This document shows, piece after piece, positions 18,889-27,831 of a stretch of 27,831 bases of DNA. Below the pieces are notes generated by a model. That model had not been told where the DNA came from. It did not search any database and was given only the letters and a program-made list of their open reading frames with translations. Source of the stretch: Spirogloea muscicola (Eukaryota; Streptophyta; Zygnematophyceae; Spirogloeales; Spirogloeaceae); the NCBI GenBank assembly GCA_009602725.1, contig WELB01000022.1:706103-733933 (forward strand). Direction: 5' to 3'. The translations under genes were made by a program, and so were the position numbers. The number at the start of each line of letters is the position of its first letter. Position 1 is the first letter of the stretch.

Positions 18889-21309
18889 GCGCAGCGGAAG
18901 TATGGCCCTGTGGCGCCGCCGTCAGGCAGCGTCTCCAATTCCTGCGCACCAGCCAGCAGCTAGCCCACTCAGAGCCAGCCACGAACGCCTTGCAGCGAGC
19001 CGGCAGCGATCTGCCGCGACGGGCTGCGGCAGCAGGCAGCAGCAGGCTGCGCCTCTCTCTCTGGGCTTCACCCATCCGAACTCTTTCGGTCCATGAAAAT
19101 GAGAGAGAAGGCGCGCGGTTGCGCATGAAATGAAAGAAGAAAGGACGCTTCCAGGAGAGGGCGGTGGCTGGGAGAGGCCAGCCCACAAGAAAAGAATGAA
19201 CAAAGTTCGAAGGGGCCAGAGAAAGCACTGAAGCACAAAAAGGGAGGCCAAGTCAAGCATGACAGAAGTCTGGTAACGGGGTAAAGGGGACACTACGTAA
19301 CCACAGGTAAGGGTATATTAGGGGCCCAACCCCCAGGAGCGGATCTGGACGAGGGGAAGAAGTGGCACTCCCAATGGGGGCAAGGGCTGTGAAAAGCCAG
19401 CCCGAAAATAATTGACAAAGGTTCGAAGGGGCCAAATGATGGAGGGGCCTAAAGGGCGCTAAGCAGCTACGAAGGGGCCTAAAGAGGGGAAGGCCCACCC
19501 CGAGGGGCGGACGTGCACGACGGTAATCCCCTCCGGACCCACCGAGCCATGTGGGCCTCTCCTCTCACTTGTGGGTCCCTGTGCAGCACCTGGCTCTGCA
19601 GACTGGACATCCTCCCCCCTTCTGCCAAAGCCTCTTCAGGCCCCACAGTCGCTGCTTAGCTCGTACTTTGGCCCCTTCGAACCTTGTCAATTCTTTTCGG
19701 GCTGGCTTCTCACAACCCTTGCCCCCATTGGGAGAGCCACTTCTTCGACTGGACCCACCGAGCCACCTGGGGCCCTCTGCGACACCTGGCATGGCCAGGT
19801 CGATTACAATCATGTAAGCGGTTACAGCGCCGGCTAGCGCTCAAACGGTGGGAACGCTACAGCAACAGTCAGGGCACTGCTAGCATGCAGACGCAGGCAT
19901 GAGCCAGGGTGCGGTGCAGGGAACGGAAAGGCACATGCTGTACACCAGGGCCAGAGAGCTCGCTGGAACTGTCGGCTCCTATAATGCCATCTTGATATAC
20001 CGCTCGTCGCACAAACTGGTGCAGAAGGTCAAGCCACCGAGTCTCAAACGCCTCGTGCACATATAGCAAAGTAAGTGGCTACCAGGGATGTGTGCTCAAT
20101 AACCCTAGGCAAAAGCCGCAAGGTGCAATTCCTTACACAGGAAAATGTGAAGGAGCCCTTCCGTAGAGGGCAATGGTTGTGGAAGAGCAGCCAAGATGGA
20201 AGACACGCCATCCCCCAAATGTATGTCAAATACAGTGGCCAGCTCTGTCGCACACCTGGAGGAATGCGACCCAACCTTAGCCACGGGTTGTCACGCTTGG
20301 CTTGCGGCTCTGCACATACTTACATCCCGTGTCATGATGTTCACATACTGGTCAATATAGCCGGTCAACGCTGCATGAAAGCAATGACAGATACCTCACC
20401 AGGTTAACGATCATTAGAATGTCGAATGCTGCAGTAGAAGGCTTGACAAGATGTCTTGGAGACAAGGCACTCACCAAGCTGCCGACCGGGGATACTAGAC
20501 TGCTTCCTTCTTGTCCTTCTTTACGGCCTGGCTCTTTGCAGCCCCCGCCCCATTGTTGATAATTTTTATTTGAGCTGAGAGACAGGAAGGCGCAACTTGG
20601 AATTGTGGTACGATGCAGCGTAGTGCTCGCGCTAGAACGGGGACGGGACGGCTGTCAAGACTACCTCCCCATCCGGTGCCTTTCATGCCAAGCCACAATC
20701 GCCAAAAGGGCCGGTATCCAAAGAGGCCCAGGGGCCGTCGGCTATGCACCAAGAACAGCACTTTCGGAGTAGTGGCAGTGGCTGAAAGAGTCCAGCCCAA
20801 AAGAAGGAACAGACAAGATAGGGAGGGATCGAGAAGAAAGAATCAAGAGGCAAAGGATTGTGAGCTCTTCAGCCACCTCGAACCCCTGGACCTTGCCCAT
20901 GCGAGTCTATCGCCCATGTTATTGTTGCAAGCCCCTCGTGAAGGCTTTTCAAAAGGGGCCGAGGTTCATTCATAATTGGGCAGCGCCCTCGATGGCACAT
21001 ACCTTTTGAGCCCACCTTATCGTCTTCATGGCCTCTAACACCTTCCGCCCGTCTTTGTGCCAGCGCTTTGATCCTGTCTCTTCTCTGGGCTCTCCTCTTG
21101 AGGCTTTTGAAACATTAAAGAAGATATGAAGATTAAAGGTTGGTTGTGCAGGCCAGCCGACATCATACTTTGCCTGTACTCAGCAAGTGTCCATGGACAG
21201 CAAGATTGCTTCGCCTCAAGGAAGCTGCCTGCTTTGTAGAACCAGAATGTTAGCCCTGCTCGTTACTGCACTTATCAGATATCTGCATGTGCCACGCACT
21301 TAGCCTACA

Positions 21310-21928
21310 ACAGGTTCCATGCTCCATCATGCACCTCCGCCAACAGGGCAAACTCGTGTGTTGCAGCATGTCATGCTATGTTTCCTGCATTGCAATCTGC
21401 AAGACCTTGTTTCGGCCAAGCTGCAGGCAAGAAAGAGCTCTGAACAAATCAAGTGCCTCTTCACACATGGTCCAGCTAGCTCACTACAGAAGCAGGTCAC
21501 CATGAGCAAGCAAACCAATTAGAGCTATGAGTGAGGTTAGAAGTACGAGTGTCTTCTTGGTAGGACCCATGACATCACGAATCAACATAGCAGGGCGTGC
21601 ACGTGCTTGTTGGTCATTGTCATCCTCGACCTTTTTGTGATGACAATTTTTGCCAGAGAGCGTTAAGTTTGTCACCGGATTGGAAAGCTACCTGCAAAGG
21701 AGCAGTCTCTGTTGCAACTGCAGCAAGCTCGTGGAAGCATGTCTGCAGGCCAATGAATTACAGTAGGACCCGGGCGTACTGCCTCTGATACATACCAGAC
21801 GAGACGCCGAATCACATAACTATTGACACAACACATGAAAATAAAATGGCGTCGTGCAACCGTCAACTGTGAAAACCCTCAGGTCAGGCACAATATTGAA
21901 TAAAGAATGAAGGCATAATAGAGTGCAA
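21310..21928. other. Unique spacer between palindrome and kinase gene
   Basis: Holds the presumed 3' UTR side of the hybrid kinase (stop at 21929) and the possible signal-peptide exon at 21501-21570. No first half of an aquaporin (no helix 1-3 pattern, no NPA) was found on either strand. Confidence 0.4.
21501..21570 (-). CDS. Possible first exon encoding a signal peptide
   Basis: A minus-strand ATG at 21570 opens MGPTKKTLVLLTSLIALIG then LLAH, a textbook charged-then-hydrophobic leader, and meets a GTGACC donor-like site after 23 codons plus one base (phase 1). Continuing unspliced gives a stop five codons later. Any downstream exons would lie toward or inside the palindrome; none was recognised. 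It could be the surviving 5' exon of a gene cut by the palindrome, or a chance frame. Confidence 0.25.
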
Positions 21929-24900
21929 TTATCTGACAGCATCACGCTGGACCCCTGATCTCTGGCAAACCTGTGTCAGCATCATCTCCTCCAAGTCTCT
22001 TGGCCTTACGGGCTTTGTCAAGAAGTGATCCATGCCGGACCTCTCACAGGATTCCCGCTCGTGACTCAAGGCCGATGCTGTCAGAGCAACTATGTAGGGC
22101 TTCGGCTTGTGCGAGGCGTGCGTCTCGTGGAGCTCCAGAGCTCGAATCCTCCTTGTTGCTTCAAAGCCATCCATCTCGGGCATGTGGCAATCCTGGCAAC
22201 AACCACGAGAATAACAGCTGCAGCGTCAGCTACCAACATCCAACTGCATTGGAAAGTCTGTGATGAAGAGTTGGTATTTGAACAGCATGGTACAAGCTAG
22301 TTGGCCAGCGGCCACCATCTGGCCCTACTTAAAGAGTGCCCTGCTGATTGTGGAGGACTCTGGTCCTTCCACATCGTTGTCTAGACAAACATAAGCACGG
22401 CACAAATACGCACGGCTAAGAAATTGGACCTGCTTGAAAATCTCATCTCAATTATTGCTAAAGCATGAGGACGCTGGCACAAGGCTGAAGGAGCAACCAT
22501 TAATATAAGGTCGTAGTCATTTGCTAAGTATGCTTGGACGGCTTCCACTCCGTTTTCAGCCAAGTCATACATGACGCCCATATTCTTGAGCATCTTCGTC
22601 ACCACAATCTGATTCACCTGCAAAGGGCAAGGTGTACCGTATGACTGTTCCAGAACTAGCAAATTGACACTCATGAAAGGCAGTAGTGCTACAAGCCTGG
22701 CACTGCAAGTCGGCAGGCAAGTACACAACAGACATCTCATGACAGCTCACCTTGTTGTCTTCCACGACCAGCACCTTCAGGGCTGCCATGTCCTCTCTAC
22801 TTCCTCTTATAAGAGATGCCCCCTCTCCTGCTGCAACTGCAGGTGTTTGAGGCACATTGCTGATGCCTAGAGTTAAGGTAAAAAAGAATGTAGACCCCTT
22901 TCCTTCTTCGCTTGTGACGCCGATCTGCCCACCCATAAGCTCAACCAGGGACTTGCTAATAGCTAATCCTAGTCCTGCAGTTGCAAGTGAGAGCCAGAAG
23001 TCAATACATGTCTAAGTTGGCCGGGATACGCAGCAACTTCGGATGCTTGTCAGCAGCTGCTCAACCAAGTACTTGCTTGCAGTATGCCAGCTTACTGAAG
23101 GTGTGCCAGATCACCAGCATGCTATTTACTCACAACACAAGGGGAGGTCTGCAGTCACCTGTGCCTCCATGCTTTCTACTTGTTGACGTATCAGCCTGTG
23201 TGCATGGTTTAGATTATGTATCAGAGGAAAACTGACATTGGCAGGCCAGCAGTCCCCAAAACCTTAACGACTCTTCACGGAGTATCTTAGCTGAATGTCA
23301 TGCATTTATATACTACTTGCCTTCCGAATCTTGCACAACTAGGTGTTCCAGCTTAAAGCCATAACATGGGCATGCAAAATGTTCTTAAGCAACTTGTGTC
23401 AAAATGGTACTTGCCATGCAGGCAATTACTTTCTCTGTGCAAGTCTTATCTTGAAGAAAGCCTCTGCCTGCATCCAATTTCTGGTGAGAATAGACATTGT
23501 ACCTGCATGAAGGCCTGAAATAACTTATCCAACGCCTTGTGATTGATACCCACACCCGTATCTTGTATCTCACACCACACAACAACCTGCTCAAATCACC
23601 AAATTACAACTCAGGGTATCACTCAAATGGCAGAGTCCTGGTAGTGAGGATGCAAATCAAAAAAGGCTCCCAAGACTGCTGTTATGTACCACCCAGTATA
23701 AAGTGGCCTCTATGTATCACAGCTTGCTTTCAGAGGCCTGCTCAACTTGACAGCATCCGACTGACCTTCTCTAAAGACTCGTTGGTGCTATCTCTGAGTC
23801 TGTCGACAACTTTTACAGATATTTCAATCTGGCCACTGTCACCATGAACATGTTGAGGTGTCAGTGCATTAGTACCAATCTGCTCGGTTTGCCTGTCAGG
23901 ATGCATTAGGATGCATCACAAGACTAGATACTAACTCACAGACAACAGCAAATGATCAAGAGACAATCGATGCGTATCAGCAACTTACGCCTCAGTGAAT
24001 TTGATGGAGTTGGACACAAGGTTGAGCAGAATTTGCCGTATCCTGGTGGGGTCTCCAATCAGTCGAGGAGGCAAGGCCTCGTCAACGTCATAAGTAAGCC
24101 GTAGAGCTGCAAATAAGGTAGATGAAATACAGACTCTACTTCAGATGCTATCAGATGCTTCACGGTAAGCAGTTTAGTGCTTGAGCATGGAATAGCTCAG
24201 GTTTCAAATACTTTGTTGCTCCAAATGAAGCCCTGACTGATAACACGTAGACAGAAATAAAGCGCAGACTGGGAAACCTTGGATGCTGGCATCACCCTCT
24301 TACTAAGCACCCAACAATCCTGCAGCCTAGGTAGCACGGACCTTTCTCACTAGCAACAACGTCAAGGAGTGCCAGAGCCTCGCTCAACAGCACGCAAAAG
24401 TCAAATTCCAGACTCTCCAAGTCCAGATTTTGCGCCTCGATCTTGCTGAGGTCCAGCACATCGGAGATAATGCGCAGCAAGTTGTCTCCAGATGTCCGGA
24501 TGATGTCAAGGTACGACTGCTGCTCTTCAGTAAGCTCTGTGCTCTTTAGCAGCTCCGCCACCCCAATGACACCTGATAAGAAAGACGCCGTTGATTCCAA
24601 GTACAACAAGCCATTGTCTTAGCTTGGTGACCAAGTTTCTATTAAGCAATATCATCCTATCAAGCAAAGACTGCAATCAGTATCACAAAGTGTGGAAGTC
24701 AGAACTCGCAGCACTTGAGGAAGTCTGTGCATGGGGCTGCAAGAAAGCGGGAGGAGAAACCATTCATAGGAGTGCGGATCTCGTGGGACATGTTAGCAAG
24801 GAACCGGCTCTTGGCCTGGCTGGCTGCTTCAGCTGCCTCCTTGGCTAGGCGCAGGTCCAATTCCTGAAAACATGTGCAGTTGGTCTCATTGAGATTCACC

Positions 24901-27666
24901 AAGGACTCTCCAGAAGTGAAACCAGCGAAATTGACCAAGTGCTCCAAAGGATGCAAGCATGTTCAGAGCAGGAATAAGAGCAGGTACAATAAAGCAAGTG
25001 GATTGACAATTAAGCTGTTCACACCACATTGCGGACCTGCTTCTTGCGCTCGGTGAGGTCGTGCCACACGACCAGGATGTGAGCCTCCCCGTTGATGCTG
25101 ATTAGCTTCAGCGTGACCTCCACGAGCAGGTCTGAGCCGTCCTTGCGGAGGTGCACCCACTCAAAGCGGTGGTGCCCGTCACGCTTGACAATCACGTCGT
25201 TCTCCAGCACCCGCTGCCCAGTGGAGAAGCACCACTTTCAGTGCATACATTGTCAGCAGAAAGAAGCTCTTAAAGCACGTCACAATGGCAACTCTCACTG
25301 AGGAGCCAACATACAAGAGGCACAAGAGACACAAAAAGGAGTGAAGCCCACACCCTAAGGGCTTCTGCACAGGGTGGCTACCAAGCTTCACCTCGAGAGA
25401 GGGTCGCCCGTCGGGCTGCAAGAGTGGCGTCACGACGGGATTGCCCAGGTGCTTCACGACCCGAAGTACCTCCTCCTTCCTCTCACGCTGCAGGATGCGC
25501 ACTGCCGCCTCGTTGCAGTCCTGGACCTCCAAATTGATGTTGCAGAGCAGTATCGGATCCTGGGACATATCCATGTTGGTGTCACTTATTACCGCTGCCC
25601 ATTTCATATCCTGTGCTTTGCGGCTCACTGTAGACCCACTTAAAGTAGGTGCAGCAACAGATCAGCTAAATACTGACTAGCAATCACGCATTTACTTAAT
25701 ACTTCTATATCCAAGGAGGAGCAGGGCAAGAGCACCCACAGAGGACGCGTCGAAGAGGATGTGGAACTTCTCCTGGGCTGACCGCTGCTCCGTGACATCG
25801 TTCACGATCCACAGCTCCCCACCATCGTACAGGTACCCCGTCCACCTGCACAGGTCAGCGTAGGGCCGCCAGTGGAAGGAGTACAAGTGCAGTCAGCGCA
25901 GGTTTCAAGGCCTGCTCCGTCTGAAGGTGTGCAACTTGGCAGTTTAGGTTTAGGATGGCATCTATGTTGCAGTAAAATACAGAGAAACTGTTCTCACTGC
26001 CTGACACCTGGACCCTTTAGAGTCCAATTCCGTACTCTATCACTCCTGACTTATAATCCCATTCCTAGCCCTATAACCAGTTATGCCAAATGGTGACAAA
26101 CAGCATCCGACTACTCTGCGACCATAACCCCAACTCTAAACCCCATACCACAGATTTGAAGCGAGAAGCTATTCGCTCTTATGGAGAACAGCTGCAAGGG
26201 ATTTCAATGACTACAATGCTGCTGGCAGCCATTATCTTTACATATAAATAGTAAAGGGTAAAGAAGCTGGTCCCACTTCCTTTCGTCAATAGGAACTTAA
26301 CATTTTGTCACTCCCTCTAGGCTGGCAGTCAAGGCTGCCACTCCTGAGAAAAACTCAAGGATTGCACAATTTATACAAAGAGTGATAGCCATGCTAGGGT
26401 GCGGCACTCACTCGATCCAGCACTGGGAGCCGTCCTTATGGAAAGCTGGCATGAGCAGCTTGCTCGGGAAGCGCGCCTCGCGCGCCCGCTCATACTCCTG
26501 CCGCCAGCGCCCCGCGTCCTCCCGGTGCAACATGCTGGTGAGGACGCCGCCCCCCGCCGGTGGCGTCAGCTGCCGGCAGAGGGCTATGCAGCACTGTACG
26601 GACGCCGATCATAGCACACGCCAGAGCTGCGGCCGTGCCAAGGCACGGACGCCAATCATAGCACACGACAGAGCTGCGGCCGTGCCAAGCCGGGGCCAAC
26701 CTGAACCACTTATCGTGCGTGTTGATGTCCTCCTTGCGGTACCCCAGCAGGTGCTCGCATGCGCGGTTGATGATGAGCTCGTCGTCGCGGCTCGGCGAGC
26801 TGAACACCGCCGGCAGCGGCACGTGCTCCACCACGAGCTGGAAGCTCTGCGCCACGCGCGCCAGGCTCTCCTGCAAGAGCTCGAGCGCCAGGGGGCTCAG
26901 CATTACCGAAGAATAAGCGGCGACTGAGGCTCAGGATTAGAGATTCCAGTTTTATTGTTTGTATATCTCTAAGAGTACCAGTCCGCTTGCTGTTTCTCCC
27001 TCCTGGACCCCTCCTCCTGTCTCCCTTTCTCTCCAATTATCTGTAATTTGCACTAACACAATCTTCTCCTCCTCGGCATCCACCTTTACGTCCTCTCTCA
27101 CTCTCTCTGCCTCTGCTCCGTGATCCTGTCACTCTCTTCTGCTCTCGGGCACTCTGGCTCTCACCCTCAATCCCCTCTGCAGCCACCCGTTTCCTCTCTC
27201 TCTCAGTCTCCACTGTCCCCAATACCTCTTCCACTCTTGCTCCCACTTGCAGCCATCCTGCCTCCCTCCCTCCCTCCTCCTCCCCTAACCCCCAACCCCA
27301 CATCTCACCCTTTTTCTCCCCTACCCTGCTCTCTCTGCGCCTCCCTCCAAACCCATCTTCCTGCCTCCATTCCTTCTACATTCGAGCAAAAGTTCTGTCA
27401 TCCAGCATAGCTCCTGCGCCATTGAGGAAGGCTTGGGGGATTGCAATTCAAACCTCGGCCTGCTTGCTGACAGTGATGTCCTCGAGCATGCACATGACAA
27501 ACTCGGTGGCGCAGCGGCGCTCCTCGCGCGCACGCGAAACAGTCAGCCGCACCCACACTGGCGCACCGTCGGCGCGCACGCACCGCAGGTCCTGCCGGTA
27601 CCGCTCTGATCGAGCCGCCTGGAACTTGGCATATGCATCCTGCCGCAAGCGCTCGCCCAGCGCAGC
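21929..27666 (-). CDS. Hybrid sensor histidine kinase: PAS-PAS-PAS-HisKA-HATPase-REC (5' end off window)
   Basis: Phosphorelay sensor. Exons in transcription order: 27666-27454, 26870-26701, 26534-26412, 25845-25740, 25559-25392, 25213-25037, 24863-24761, 24572-24342, 24106-23989, 23835-23766, 23586-23503, 22974-22751, 22617-22498, 22192-21929. All visible joins are phase-consistent except around the kinase F box. Motifs: PAS/PAC ends [34 protein letters not shown] and [16 protein letters not shown] box [10 protein letters not shown] with the phospho-His; N box [11 protein letters not shown]1 DTGVGI; G2 GLGLAISK; receiver VLVVEDNK, phospho-Asp in [13 protein letters not shown] and TKP. No membrane helix is visible in the part present, so it may be soluble. 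About 720 residues are seen. The exon carrying the F-box GGTG, expected between 23503 and 22974, was not resolved. The intron between the phospho-Asp codon and the preceding LILM is precise (22498/22192). Confidence 0.9.
25943..26144. repeat. Degenerate telomere-like motifs in a kinase intron
   Basis: TTTAGGTTTAGGA at 25943-25955 and TAACCCCAACTCTAAACCCC at 26125-26144 bracket several CCTA/CCATA variants, within the intron 26411-25846. They resemble scattered, diverged TTTAGGG units in both orientations. Confidence 0.5.
26598..26690. repeat. 47-bp tandem duplication in a kinase intron
   Basis: ACGGACGCC begins units at 26598 and 26645. Both contain ATCATAGCACACG and AGAGCTGCGGCCGTGCCAAG with only a few substitutions. 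It lies in the intron (26700-26535) that interrupts the second PAS domain. Confidence 0.85.
26990..27365. repeat. Strand-asymmetric polypyrimidine tract (purine-rich in the kinase transcript)
   Basis: The plus strand is dominated by C and T with repeated CTCTCTC and CCTCC runs for about 370 bases, inside the first visible intron of the kinase (27453-26871). On the transcript strand it is polypurine. The intron's 3' end, where a pyrimidine tract is expected on the transcript strand, is separate from it. Confidence 0.75.
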
Positions 27667-27764
27667 CTAGTCAGCAGAAATGCTTGCACCGGCGTGCTCG
27701 TGCTGGGCCTCCAGAGCTGAGGCCCTCGATGAGAGGTGGGAAGTGGACAAGCGAGGTAACTAGG

Positions 27765-27831
27765 AAAAGAGAGGGAGAGAGGGAGAGAGGGCGGGGGGGG
27801 GGGGGGGGAAGAGGAGAAGGAGAAAGAGAAG
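27765..27831. repeat. Polypurine tract with 16-G homopolymer
   Basis: From about 27765 to the window end the plus strand is almost pure A/G, with GGGAGAGA repeats and an uninterrupted G16 at 27793-27808. It lies upstream of the first visible kinase exon. The homopolymer length is the least reliable part of any assembly. Confidence 0.8.

Larger units (their letters stand above)
17285..21309. repeat. Right arm of giant palindrome
   Basis: Reverse complement of the left arm; 17370-21309 appears exact and 17285-17369 is the diverged inner section. It ends CTTAGCCTACA at 21309, after which the sequence is unrelated to the left flank. No direct target-site duplication is visible: the left flank ends GGCAGGAGGG and the right flank starts ACAGGTTCCA. 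Confidence 0.95.

Noticed and set aside
13181-21309. Palindrome as a CRISPR array, plasmid origin or organellar inverted repeat
   Set aside because: There are no regular short direct repeats with spacers, no replication protein, and no rRNA or tRNA genes. The surrounding genes are spliced nuclear genes.
13181-21309. Palindrome as an intact terminal-inverted-repeat DNA transposon
   Set aside because: There is no intact transposase frame, no target-site duplication, and the repeat runs to the centre rather than flanking a coding core.
13600-22150. GGTTCGA-like boxes (for example 13603, 14807, 22138) as tRNA genes
   Set aside because: No matching A box or cloverleaf could be drawn around any of them; those in the arms belong to the dispersed repeat.

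Overview
This is a nuclear window from a eukaryote of the green lineage. The evidence is a spliced BTB/NPH3-family gene (a family of streptophyte plants and algae), a second NPH3-type BTB gene, a multi-PAS hybrid histidine kinase, an aquaporin, many short GT-AG introns with one GC-AG intron, and plant-type TTTAGGG telomere-like motifs in non-coding DNA. A streptophyte (charophyte) alga fits best, but the sequence alone does not fix the genus. All exon models below were spliced by eye and checked only for reading-frame phase and family motifs.

Layout. 1-460: GC-rich leader. 461-4540 (+): a complete 11-exon NPH3-like gene (566 aa). 4541-9023: mostly non-coding, with short repeats and a possible zinc-finger exon near 7.7 kb. 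9024-9822 (+): a BTB-only NPH3-type paralogue. 10071-10824 (+): a RING-H2 gene, either separate or the in-phase 3' part of the BTB gene. 10825-12459: no recognised gene. 12460-13037 (-): the 3' half of an aquaporin gene. 13181-21309: an 8.1-kb near-perfect palindrome. 21310-21928: short spacer. 21929-27666 (-): a PAS-PAS-PAS-HisKA-HATPase-REC hybrid kinase, running off the right edge at its 5' end.

The palindrome is the outstanding object. Its arms are about 4 kb. Apart from the inner ~85 bp, they look identical over ~3.9 kb and keep a constant mirror sum of 34490, so they carry no net indel. At the tip, the arms differ by about 8 substitutions and 2 small indels and enclose an ~80-bp spacer. 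This pattern suggests a fold-back duplication seeded at an older imperfect inverted repeat. An assembly artefact must be excluded. The arms hold decayed mobile-element debris: a retroelement-like C-terminal fragment, a nuclease-like fragment in broken frames, a 27-bp tandem repeat, and several copies of a dispersed hairpin motif also found outside the palindrome.

Functionally, NPH3-type BTB proteins are known as CUL3 substrate adaptors in light signalling, RING proteins are usually ubiquitin ligases, and the hybrid kinase is a phosphorelay sensor. Their adjacency is not evidence that they act together.
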